64,000 bases of DNA from Branchiostoma floridae (lineage: Eukaryota > Chordata > Leptocardii > Amphioxiformes > Branchiostomatidae), in the NCBI RefSeq assembly GCF_000003815.2, contig NC_049995.1, positions 18,765,401-18,829,400 on the forward strand, in the 5' to 3' direction. Positions 34,322 to 45,000 of the stretch are shown here, piece by piece. Under the pieces are notes generated by a model that saw only the letters and a program-made list of their open reading frames with translations, did not search any database and was not told the DNA's origin. Position 1 is the first letter of the stretch; each line of letters begins with the position of its first letter. A program made the translations under genes and the position numbers.

Positions 34322-35018
34322 GTGAGGTTTCGGTTTTCGCAGTACAGGTGAGAAATGTTCACTTCAGCCAGGCGGCCATTTTAGGTCAACGACATGAAAA
34401 GGTGTTTGGCACCATTAGATTTTTTAAGTGGTCCAGAAAGGGGGGGTTCGGGAAATAAAACGCCAAGAAATTCGCGAAAAATCACGTTTCCTTCTAATTA
34501 TTTGAAGGTTATACGGGCATTTGTTGCAGGGAAACGTGATACGAAATGACTGAGTTAGTGACGTCAGCGTTACAGATTACTGTCGGTAAACACAAGTGGT
34601 GTTCTTAAACTATAATTTTCACAAACACATTTATCTTTTTATTGGTTTGGCTGTTCTAACGCTCACTTCCAGGGCTGCTACAAAGGCCCAGCCTTGCAGA
34701 CAGAGACAAGACAGTTTATCACTTACTCTTGTAACAGTGCTCTTTTGTTTATTACTTGTGTGATTATCTTCTCTTCCTTGCGTTTATAGATTTAAAGTGT
34801 TTTGGGCATCTATCAGTATCAAGATCTCTAACTCCGCTCCTTCGGCAGGTCCGCGTGACGTGTTCATGGTTGAAGGACAAACACTCCAGGATTGGTGAGC
34901 TGAGAAAGGCCACATATATGTATTCTGTGCTAAAATATGTTTGAAGGGGTAGCTGTGTTGGCCTGTCAAACCGTCTTTTGACAGCTGAAATCTAGATAAG
35001 TTATTATGAATAATTAGG
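34322..35018 (+). other. 5' intron remains of DTN-6
   Basis: Matches the DTN-2 intron (atacgaaatgactgagttagtgacgtcagcgttac at about 34541). One decayed regulatory module at 34836-34880 (GGCAGGTCCGCGTGACGTGTTC). No DED exon or exon 2 is present before the exon-3 fragment. Confidence 0.5.
34836..34880 (+). promoter_or_regulatory. decayed regulatory module (DTN-6)
   Basis: Core changed to CAGGTCCGCGTGACGTG with no intact TGACGTCA following; fits loss of constraint next to a dead gene. Confidence 0.4.
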
Positions 35019-35390
35019 ATGACGGGCTTGGAGAAGATCCGACAGTGCGGGAAGAAGACAAGAGATCTGCAAGGCAAGACTCGTGCATTGGAAGAGAGGA
35101 TGTTCTGGGTTCAGAAGCACCCATGCAAGAGCGACACACAGCGGGGATGGAAGGAACTGCATCTGGCCCTACTGGAGACTTGAAACAGAACGTGATCAGG
35201 TTTGGTGGGGAAGGATCAGAACCGGGAAAGTTTCATCACACACGCGTAGTTGTGGTGTCGCCTAGCAACGAGATATTTGTGACTGATTTCGGCAACAGGC
35301 GAGTCCAAGTCTACAGCACAGAGGGGGTTTACCTGCGCCACTTCCCAACAGCTCACCGGGTACAGGAGATAGGGATATGCATCAGGACAC
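35019..35390 (+). pseudogene. DTN-6: exon-3 fragment (linker and first NHL blade)
   Basis: Starts abruptly at gatgacgggcttggagaag, the linker of exon 3, and runs through QERHTAGMEGTASG, PGKFHHTRVVVVSPSNEIFV and blade 1 to LRHFPTA, where the frame leaves the family (HRVQEIGIC) and similarity ends near 35375. The DED exon, exon 2, coiled coil and remaining blades are absent. A decayed promoter and intron precede it, so this was once a full gene. Confidence 0.85.
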
Positions 35391-35679
35391 CTCAGCACAG
35401 CAGTTGTGTTGGATCCTTCATACCCTAGTGTGCCTCATGCCTCAAGGTAACATGAACAGTGGCAATGATGCCTGTCCGCCATGACAGTCAGACCAAAACA
35501 GAACACACCGTCTTCGTCTTCTTTACCTTCTTTCCCGCTAAGACAATTTTACCCACGTCTCTTTGAGGTCATTACATTCCTTACCATAACCGTAGCCACC
35601 CAGAATTACAGCATGATACCTTTGGTCGACGTACCAACGCTCACAATGCCTGCCCAACGATACATGACTGATGTACTAT
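35391..35679. other. unassigned non-coding stretch
   Basis: No family similarity, no coding sequence I can support, no repeat recognised. Confidence 0.3.
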
Positions 35680-37455
35680 CCCAAATGTGCTCTATCCCAA
35701 AGGCGCTTTTAGGATAGAAGCACTTCTGGGATAGGCCTGCATCCTAAATGTGCTTTTATTCTAAAAGCGCTCTAAACCAGAGCGCATCCTGGATATCCCA
35801 GACGCGCTTCTTTGTCGCCGTCAATCACGGTGATTGACAGGACCGCAAGCGGCGATTGTTTCCATATTTGGTTCGACCTCGCGATCGCGAGACGTCGCGA
35901 CAATCTACTTGCGAGAATTGCGCTGAATGCTGGCTGATGTGCGAATTCCACCATTTAGAGTCATTTATTCAAGACATCTTGTTTCTGAAATAAAAGCATG
36001 GAGGGACTGAATATGATGATATATATCTGCAACAGTCCATTTAGTTAGTGATGAAATTTCTCAAAGCCCTGTCGTACTGTATAGTAGCTTTTATTTCTCC
36101 TTCATGGATATCAAAAGAAAATATGACAAATCTTCTTATGAAAGTTATCTTTATTGCAAGTTAATGCACAGAGGTAATTATACACTGCTGAATACAATAT
36201 GTATACAGTGTACACAGATAATGGGACATTTATCAAACTTATTTCCATGCAGATTAAACACTATTTTGTCCTTTTTATTCTCACTATATGATTTTCATCA
36301 ATCAACCAAGATGTACTACAAAATGTACCATAATAAAACATGATGACAGTCAATGAAACGTCCAGCTGCACAATGATCAATTCCCCAAGCCATTCAGTTC
36401 CCAGGTTGTATTCTAAGTGCTTCTGGGATAGAAGCAGATGTTCGTCTAACAAGAATAGTAGATTGTTGTCTATCTTATAAAAGCGCTGCGCTTCTGGGAT
36501 AAAATGTGCNNNNNNNNNNNNNNNNNNNNNNNNNNNNNNNNNNNNNNNNNNNNNNNNNNNNNNNNNNNNNNNNNNNNNNNNNNNNNNNNNNNNNNNNNNN
36601 NNNNNNNNNCAAGCGAAGGAGCGCATTCTGGATATCCTAGAAGCGCTTTTGGGATAGAAGCACATTTGGGATAGATTCGCATCCAAAATCTGCATCTATC
36701 CTAAAAGCGCTTCTAGGATATCCAGAACACGTCGCAAGCGAAGGAACGCATTCTGGATATCCTGAATGCGCTCCTGTCGAAGGCGGCCGACATCTGTCTT
36801 CTCCTGTGCAGGGTGACTATGTTAATGGTTTGCTGAATTTCAGCTTCTGGTTTTGTTTCCAACTATCGAACCGGAGATAGCGATACTACCTCGGTGTGTG
36901 GGGTCCATGCAGTCAACACGTCGCGAGAAAATGGCAGCGGTCAATTCTGGCGATTGTTTACACCAAAGTTTCCATATTTAGTTCGACCTCGCGACACCTG
37001 CCGTAATCTACGTGATGGAAATCCGCAGTTTAAAAACCAAGCGCTGAACCTAGAGTTTACGTGATTATGTGAGTGTTAGACCGGCCCACGGAGTCCCCAA
37101 AAATGATTTGGTTTGTGCAAACTACGTTGATTTGGTGTAAGTATATGCGATCTTCTATCACAATCAAACCCGGAAGTGACCTCGTGGGAGAACAAAGATG
37201 GCGGCCTCAGGTTGACTACGAAAAATCGAAAAACGCCTCCTAAGACACTAAGCTCCTCCCACAAGTACACGTTCTGGATAAACACGCCGGCTTATCCTGA
37301 ATGCGCTCCGACAGAAGCGCTTTCAGGATATCCAGAATGCGCTCCTCGCTTGCGACGCGTTCTGGATATCCCAGAAGCGCTTGTAGGATAGAGGCATATT
37401 TTGGATGCCGGTCTATCCTAAAAGCGCTTCTATCCTAGAAGCGTTTTTAGGATAG
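35680..37455. repeat. cluster of palindromic AAGCGCTT/GGATATCC repeats
   Basis: Clusters at 35690-35815, 36410-36509, 36610-36775 and 37290-37455 combine short self-complementary units: aagcgctttt(a/g)ggatag, ggatatcc, agaagcgc, gcgcattctgg. They occur in both orientations and flank a further repeated segment (ttccatattt(g/a)gttcgacctcgcga at about 35862 and 36970). This may be a fold-back element or nested copies of one; a 100-base gap lies inside. Confidence 0.6.
36510..36609. other. assembly gap (100 N)
   Basis: One hundred N, likely a nominal gap size, inside the palindromic repeat cluster, which is the kind of sequence that breaks assemblies. Confidence 0.99.
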
Positions 37456-37769
37456 ACGACAGTTTAGGACGTGACACTGACATGCAGGAGCTAACAACGG
37501 TTTTAATAGAAAGGATTGTGCTTTTTTGGGCGTTGCAGGAATGACTACTGACTCCTCTTCGTGTTTCTAGCACGGCCAAGTTGGTTTTACTCCCGTCGGC
37601 CTTTGCGCGAGTACAGGAACAGCAGCAACTGAAGCGCGTCGCGTAGACTATATTTAGTTGTACTACGGGTCTTACCAATGAGATCAACGTTCTTAGTGTA
37701 CGGCTGTGGGGAGTCTTCTAGCAACGGGCCGAGTACACGGTTATTAAGTTTACAAGCAGATGTCAGAAA
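37456..37769. other. unassigned non-coding stretch
   Basis: No similarity to the family and no coding sequence recognised; precedes the DTN-7 first exon. Confidence 0.3.
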
Positions 37770-37825
37770 AACTTGCGGCTTGCACGTTGCACCTTAAGGC
37801 GTCCTTCGTACCAGTCTTCACACAG
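37770..37825 (+). promoter_or_regulatory. diverged non-coding first exon of DTN-7 (end at 37825)
   Basis: Ends cgtaccagtcttcacacag|gtaag at 37825|37826, followed by a diverged version of the sequence that follows other first exons (aggaggccgttttag). More different from the family than any other first exon in the window. Confidence 0.4.
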
Positions 37826-38104
37826 GTAAGATTTGACACCTTGGTTACTTCACGCTTCGTGACTTGGCATCTAAGCAAGGAGGCCGTTTTAGCCCAAAGT
37901 CTCAAAATACTGCATGCTATCTTGAGACTTTAATCGTTTTTATGTGATTAAGAACAATTGATATCTTGTATCAAAGGAACTAACAGGAAATTTCGAGAAG
38001 TTGCCACACTCTCCGTTAAGGGATAGACAAGACGGTAGGTATACGGCTACACTTTGAATATACTTAACAAGAAGTTGAACCTGTATTTGTGGCAAGGGCC
38101 CAGC

Positions 38105-38137
38105 GGTATCATAAACATGTTTCCGCCCCTCGCCACG
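38105..38137 (+). promoter_or_regulatory. regulatory module cut by a LINE (DTN-7)
   Basis: CCGCCCCTCGCCACGTCTGT and GTGACTT, then similarity stops where the reverse LINE 3' end begins. The second half of the module is missing. Confidence 0.4.
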
Positions 38138-38139
38138 TC

Positions 38140-39500
38140 TGTGTGACTTCTTCTTCTTTCGTTACTGCTAAGCCCCTGTGAAGGGATTATCAGCAGTGCG
38201 CATGGTGTTAGTCACAAGTGGTGATTACAAATAAACGTAGTGGAAATAAAGGTAAACACTGAGGAACATAAACAACTGATATGTGGGTGCAAAGAACAAG
38301 ACAAGTGAATATAGTGGGTTAGTGTTATTTACATAATATATACAAGGACGTGTAGGGGCGACTCAATGCAGCAGGGCCCTCCCCAGTTCAGTTTTGAACT
38401 GGGAGAGAGACTCCGCCTCCACCACACCAGGCTCAAGTTCATTCCACTACTGGATGGTACGAGGGAAGAACGAGAGCCTATAGAAGTTGGATTTACTCAC
38501 AATGGTCTGCAGCTTGAAAGCGTGGTTGGTGCGGCGGGAGCATCGAGTCGCCAGGACCGGTTTGGATGCATGTGGGACAGAGATGTTGTTATGGATAATT
38601 TTGTGCATGATAATGAGTCTGGCGTTCTTCCTTCTAGGTTGTAAGGACTGCCAGCCCCGTTTGTTGATTAGTGCAGTGACAGAGCCAGTATCTCGTTGAT
38701 AGTTGTTTGTTACATACCGGGCCGTTACATACCGGGCATATAGTGGGTGGCTGTGAAGGATGTATGTGTGGGTGATATATGTTTTTGACAATGTTATGGT
38801 CATTACTTCACACTTAGATGGGTTAAACTCCATCAGCCACCTTTGTTCCCAGAGGCAGATGTTATCTATGTCTTCCTGTAGCTTATTACAATCAGAGCTG
38901 TCATGGATGGGCATCTGCAGAATGCAAAAAGCCTCACCTTTGCATTTGCAGCGTGTTCTGGGAGATCGTTAATGTATGCTGTTGATGGCAAAGTCATCAG
39001 TCAGTGAGAGCAATTGGGTCTCACATACTTGCCATGGCTGAAACCGTGTTGGAGATCGTACAAAATGTTGTTAGCCTGAAAGTGTGTCATCATGGTGCTA
39101 GCAATGATGTGTTCCATTATTTCACAACAGATAGATGTGAGTGAGATTAGGCGGTAGTTTTCTGGTTTGAAGCGGTCACATTCCTTGTACACTGGGGCTA
39201 TGTTAGTCTCTTTCCAAGCCTCGGGCACAATGTCGGTGTCTAGGCTTCTCTGGAATATGATCTGAAGGATGGGACTGAGAACTGAACTGAGTTCTTTCAG
39301 GACACGGGCATGGATTTTATCTGGCCCAGAGGCTTTATGGATGTTTAAATTCCCCAACAGCTTAGCAACTCCATTTACCTCTATGTTGATCTCCTACATA
39401 AACACATGAGGACTAGGTTCTAAGTCTGGTAGGGGGTCATCTGAGGGCTCATTGGTGAATACAGATTAAAACTGTTGATTGGGTAGGTCAGCTTTAGACT
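38140..39500 (-). mobile_element. degenerate non-LTR retrotransposon (LINE) fragment
   Basis: On the reverse strand 39357-39001 encodes an early reverse-transcriptase segment (KASGPDKIHARVLKEL, PEAWKETNIAPVYKECD, NYRLISLTSICCEIMEHII, QHGFSHGK), and 38914-38370 encodes the late segment (LQEDIDNICLWEQRWLMEFN, KCEVM, ending SFFPRTI and WNELEP-type sequence). Only about 90 bases separate the two, so the catalytic middle with FDxxxH and YxDD is deleted. Layout resembles CR1/Jockey-class elements. It is dead. Confidence 0.8.
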
Positions 39501-39799
39501 TACTGTCTGACACCAAGGTACCAAGATGGGAAACTCCAGATCTTTCTTACTTAATGGATTTAAGAAAACTCCCAAACTTCTTGGTGCCTTGCTTTGCAGA
39601 GGGGTTATCGGTGCTGAACAAACTAAACATCACTAAGCCTGTGAGCTAATAATGACGACATATTTGTCTTTGGAGCCACAATGAGCATGTCAAACTGCAG
39701 ATTTACGCCTGCAATTTGACTAAATAATTCGTGATGAAAAATGAAGATGATAAACCTGTAAGTATGTTATTTGTGGCAAGAATCTATCAGTATCCTGAT

Positions 39800-39890
39800 C
39801 GCTGTCCCGCCCCTCGGCACGTCCGCGTGACTTGGTCATGGTTGATGGACAGAACAAACACACAACAGCCAGTGAGCTGACGTCAGGGGG
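39800..39890 (+). promoter_or_regulatory. regulatory module (DTN-7)
   Basis: CACGTCCGCGTGACTTGGTC core, partly changed on the right, then GAGCTGACGTCAGG with a perfect TGACGTCA at 39878-39885. Confidence 0.5.
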
Positions 39891-40099
39891 AAGGCAAAGT
39901 GCGAGGAGACTCACAAAGAGCTTCTGTACATATTTCAACTGGGGTTATTGTGGACTGAAACTGCTTAGTTCACAACAGTTAAACATTGTTAACATTACTC
40001 AACATGATCATGAGTTACAGCGAAATGTCCCTTTGTCATGTATTCACTCACGGAGGGATCGGGAACAGAATAAGCTTGTTTATGGTTTAAACTGTGCAA

Positions 40100-41620
40100 G
40101 GTCGAACACAACATTCCCTCGGCCTTGGAAAGTTCAAAGTTGCTTTTGTTAGAGCTGTTCCGAAAAAGGCAAGACCAAGCTTTCCCGCGGAGTACCGGCA
40201 GATCTCCTTGCTGAGCTGCGTCAGCAAGGTATTCGAGGGGCTTCTGCGAGACGCCTTACTACAGGACACTGTAAGGAGTTTGGCTCTGTCTCAGCATGGC
40301 GAAACGATCTACTGTTACGGCCCTTATTCACATCCTACAGTCTTGGCATGAGGCACTTAATGCCAAACCCAAGATGGACATTCATGCAGTTTTCGTCGAC
40401 TTCAGCCGAGCGTTCGATACCATCGACCATGGCCGACTACTGTCATCCTTGGCGGACATGGGTATCAGACATTCACTATGGACATTAATCAGTAGCTACT
40501 TAGAAGGTAGATCACAAATAGTGAAGTGGGGTTCCTGTTTATCAAAGCCGCATGATGTACTGTCAGGTGTGCCACAAGGTGGACTGTTGTCACCGCTTTT
40601 GTTTGTTATCTGCATTAACTCGTTGGATGTATGTTTGCCTCACGCTGTACTGCCTGTCAAATATGCTGATGATCTCACCAACTCAGAACTGTTGATGGGG
40701 TCTTTACCCAGTCAGTCACAAAAGGCTGTGGACGCTGTTGCTGAATGGGGTGGNNNNNNNNNNNNNNNNNNNNNNNNNNNNNNNNNNNNNNNNNNNNNNN
40801 NNNNNNNNNNNNNNNNNNNNNNNNNNNNNNNNNNNNNNNNNNNNNNNNNNNNNCCAAAGATATGGTAATTAGTGCGAGGAACAAGGAAAATGTTCCCACC
40901 CCATTTGACAATAGCTGGCCTACAGATACAACGTGTCACGTCATTCAAACTTCTCGGTATTGTTATCTCCTCCGATCTGACTTGGGACGCACACGTCCAG
41001 TATATGCTGTCAAAAGCTCGTCCAAGAATGTACTACTTAACTGTAGCTAAGAAGTCTGGACTGTCAACTGATGTGCTTACACGCATTTACTTGGTATTTA
41101 TTCGTCCCTTGTTAGAGTATGCCAGTCCAGTGTGGGGAGGGCTGCCTAATCACCTTTCCCATTCGCTCGAGGGCATACAGAAGCGTTGCTGTAAGATCAT
41201 TGGGATACCTGTAGAGTCCTTGCCTTCCTTGTCCATGAGGCGAGATCAGGCAACATTGCGAACCATTCAAAACATAAAAGATGATGTCAGTCCTCTACAT
41301 GAGTTTATATCTACTGCACTGTACAGCCTGCGACGGTCTAAACAACCCACCCCCTCTGTCAGTAGTACGAATAGGCACGCCCAGTCTTTCATACCCCGTG
41401 CACTGAAACTCTACTCATAGAGCTGTACTGTATAGCTGATTTTATAATGTATGTGTTATCTTAATTTCATTGAAAACTGTGATTTTAATCTACCTGTGTA
41501 TTATCTTGTATTATACGGTCTTAATGTGCAGCGCCCTTGTAGGCCAACAGATTTCATGTGCCTGTTTGTACAGTGCACGTGCAAGTTGGACTCAAATAAA
41601 ACTGAACTGAAATGAAATGA
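40100..41620 (+). mobile_element. 5'-truncated non-LTR retrotransposon (LINE) with reverse transcriptase
   Basis: Reverse-transcriptase motifs appear in order: EYRQISLLSCVSKVFEGLL, HAVFVDFSRAFDTIDH, LSGVPQGGLLSPLLF, YADD, then after a gap FKLLGIVISSDLTWDAHV and YASPVWGGLPNHL. The first motif is in a different frame from the next, so there is an indel near 40298, and another near 40890. The N-terminal endonuclease region is absent (5' truncation, usual for LINEs). The open reading ends at TAG near 41420, and a ~200-base tail ends in aataaaactgaactgaaatgaaatg. It lies in the 5' intron of DTN-7. A different family from the reverse copy at 38140. Confidence 0.85.
40754..40853. other. assembly gap (100 N)
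   Basis: One hundred N inside the LINE reverse transcriptase, after the YADD motif. The real missing length is unknown. Confidence 0.99.
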
Positions 41621-42020
41621 TAAAGGCCCCTAGCTAAAATTTTTGATGCCATTTCCAAACGTGTTTGTATTGTGCCGATGGGCTCTCGCCTTTGAAATGT
41701 TACCCCCTAGAGTTCCACGAACACATAACTTCGCCAAATAAACAAGGGTCGTTACCCGTGCCGGTTTGTGACCTTATGAATAGTTGTTATGATGGTTTTG
41801 TCCTATCATGAAGATCCATTCATAGCATCTCGAGTTCTGCTGTAGACTGATCCACCCTGACACAACCGAAAACATAACCTTCTTGTCGAAGAAACAAGGC
41901 ATTCCACACGGCAAGGTATAACACCACATGCCTATAACCCATTGATTGGTACTTACTTAGAACCCCATTGTGTGAAAAATAGCATCAGCTCAGTGATGTT
42001 TTACCGTGTTGTTTTGCAGG

Positions 42021-45000
42021 ATGGCAGGTCCGGTCAGAGAAAGCAGAGTCACAGATGCCGACAGGCGCCATTTTGATTTTGTGCAAACCTTGCGCCGGAT
42101 TTCCGATGAACTGACAGAAGAGGAAACGGCAACCATGAAGTTGTTCTGCCTGCATCTGATCCCTAGAGAACAGAGGTCACAACTCAAGCGGATAGTGGAT
42201 GTTTTCCATAAGCTGATGGAACTGGACAAAATCGACCAGGAAAACTTGGAGTTTATTGAAGAGATCTTAGAAAGAATCGGACGACAGGACCTGATTCGGG
42301 ACGTTCTGCGGGAGTTCCAGCCGGAAACCCCCGAGCTCCAGCCGGGAACAGGTCTGAAAGGAACGACAGCAGAAGGTGGGGGACAATTAAGGCAATTTGA
42401 AACCTCACACAAAACTGTCTGTCAACTTTCAATGCACATTTTCTTTTACAAAAATTCATTCAAGAACGTTTTTCCTGTCTGTTTTCATTGCATTTTGTTG
42501 CTATATGTATTTTAAAAAAGACCTCAACGGAGAGCAAACAAAATAAAACGTCAGTATATGATCTTATTTTTTTATGTCATTGATATTGTGACTGCATTTG
42601 ACAACAAAAGTCTTTTAGAAGACTTAACTATTAATACACCGTTTATTTGTTTCATTGTTGTTTTAATACCTATATAGGTATTACGGGAAATAATATCTAC
42701 ATGGTTTTAGTTAATAAAATCTCATCTATGACGTCATAATGACGTCATACCAAAATTATAGGCGCTTTTTAAACGAAACATTCGAGAACATCATTCCCTT
42801 CAAATTTGATTGTCACACATTAAACAGTTTAGAAACTTCAAGGGCGGTTAAACTCTAGCCCCCCCCCCCCCTCCGCCCAAGGATTACAAAAAAGTCCAGG
42901 CTAGATTGCGTGAAGTTATCACAATTATTTTCAAAGTATTTAAAGTATGTAGTCAAATGGTGTAACAGTGCATAGTTTGCATAACTGAGCCATTTTGTTT
43001 CGTATTACAGTATTATAGTGGGTCATGAGATAAACCGAACCATCTCATCACCTTACGACGGACATTTTGTATTCGTGTTTGTTCCAGGTGATGTGCATTT
43101 TGACGATGTCATTAAAGACGTCAGCCACAAGTGGGACGACCTGGCCTGGAAGCTGGGATTTCAGGATAACGAAATCAAAGTAATCCGAGACTTGGAGCGT
43201 GACCATGACCGCAGGTGCAGGGAAATGCTGACCAGGTGGAGAAACAGGGAGGGAAGTGGAGCTACTCTACAGGTGCTGATCCAAGCACTAAAGAATATTG
43301 GTGAAACTCGGACAGCAGAGAGCCTGGAAGGTTTGTATTATCGTCGTTTTGTAAGAAATATCACCACCACGATCTAGCAGTTCTATAGGAAATTATAAGG
43401 ATAAAGGCGGCTTTTACTCTCAACCCAGTTAGAAACTATTAGAAACCTGTCTGATTTTTTTTTTCAAACAGCACAAACTTATTATTGATAATTGTTTGCA
43501 GGACCTACAACCTCCAACACCTACGTGGTTGTGCACGGCACAGTGCGCATGATCCAGGAAACTCTAGATCATCTTAAAAACTGCCTGGCAACCTTAATTG
43601 GCACCAGAAGGTCACAGGTCAAGTTCAGAGGTTACAAGAAGCACAGGAGCATCCTGGTGCACTTCTCCATACCGCGGCAGAACACGGCGGTGCTGAGGCA
43701 CATGGCGGATCACTCCGACCCGAGACTTGTCTACATGGGCGTCAAGTCACTGCAGATCGACGCTGAAGTTCCCATTAAAGTCCAACAGGGGGCGCCGCTG
43801 TACGGTGAGCTGACTTGTAGTCTTCATTTGTTCTCTGTCAATTTTAGAGTTTTGCAGGTCCATCATCAAAGAATATGGATTTCATATCCAATTGCGTGAG
43901 TAACTAATGGTGTATCAAATTACCTGGATGTCTAATCCTTATCGACTTTCAATGTGGGTTTAAATTTTCTCTTTCANNNNNNNNNNNNNNNNNNNNNNNN
44001 NNNNNNNNNNNNNNNNNNNNNNNNNNNNNNNNNNNNNNNNNNNNNNNNNNNNNNNNNNNNNNNNNNNNNNNNNNNNNNNNNNNNNNNNNNNNNNNNNNNN
44101 NNNNNNNNNNNNNNNNNNNNNNNNNNNNNNNNNNNNNNNNNNNNNNNNNNNNNNNNNNNNNNNNNNNNNNNNNNNNNNNNNNNNNNNNNNNNNNNNNNNN
44201 NNNNNNNNNNNNNNNNNNNNNNNNNNNNNNNNNNNNNNNNNNNNNNNNNNNNNNNNNNNNNNNNNNNNNNNNNNNNNNNNNNNNNNNNNNNNNNNNNNNN
44301 NGGGTTTTATTACCGCGAACATCAAAGACACTATAGATCTTGAAGAGAAACAGAATGTTTCCTTTCAAAAAATCTGCAGTCCATATTATTCCAGTACTTG
44401 CCGACCATCTCCCATATGCCTGAAACTGCTAGTACCTACATGTGAGACATGTAAATAGAGATATTTACTTCAACTGTACTTGGACAAGCAGGCGTTGTAC
44501 GTGATGCAATTTCCAACCCTATGTTTTATGATGTCATATCTCTTTCACGTTATTTCTACTGGGTCAAGCTGGTCTTGTAAGTAATGCCATGTCAAACCCT
44601 ATGTTTCATGATGTCATATATCATCACTGATGTGTTCTAGTTATCAAGAGACAACTGCCGGTTGATGACATCGAGGTGGGATGCAGTACCAGAGACAAAC
44701 ACCAGAAGGCGCCCCAAAGCTGGACCCGCCTGTCTGCCCTGAACCTGTTCTCGGACGCCCTCCCGCTCCATCTGCAGGCAGCCGCGAGTCTGGAGTACCA
44801 GGGCTTCTCCTACAGCCTGGTGCGTGCTCTGGTGCAGAAGGACCGGCTCAGAGAACACCAGATGAGGCAGGCCACCCAGAACCTCAGGAACGCAGAGGTG
44901 GATTCCAACACGCTCCGTCAGAAGGCAGAGGTGGATTCCAACACGCTCCGTCAGAAGGCAGAGGTGGATTCCAACACGATCATGGCTTTGCGCTCCAAGC

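Larger units (their letters stand above)
37826..42019 (+). other. 5' intron of DTN-7 (expanded by two LINEs)
   Basis: About 4.2 kb against 0.6-1.4 kb in DTN-2, -3, -4, -5 and -9. The extra length is mostly two LINE fragments, 38140-39500 reverse and 40100-41620 forward. Family intron DNA reappears between and after them (39790-40095; aaggcccctagct at 41622). Ends in gttttgcag at 42019. Confidence 0.5.

Noticed and set aside
43018-43087. Upstream extension of the death-domain frame starting at 43018 (MGHEINRT...)
   Set aside because: The polypyrimidine tract and gttccag at 43081-43087 give a phase-1 acceptor consistent with all other exons; the upstream part is intron.
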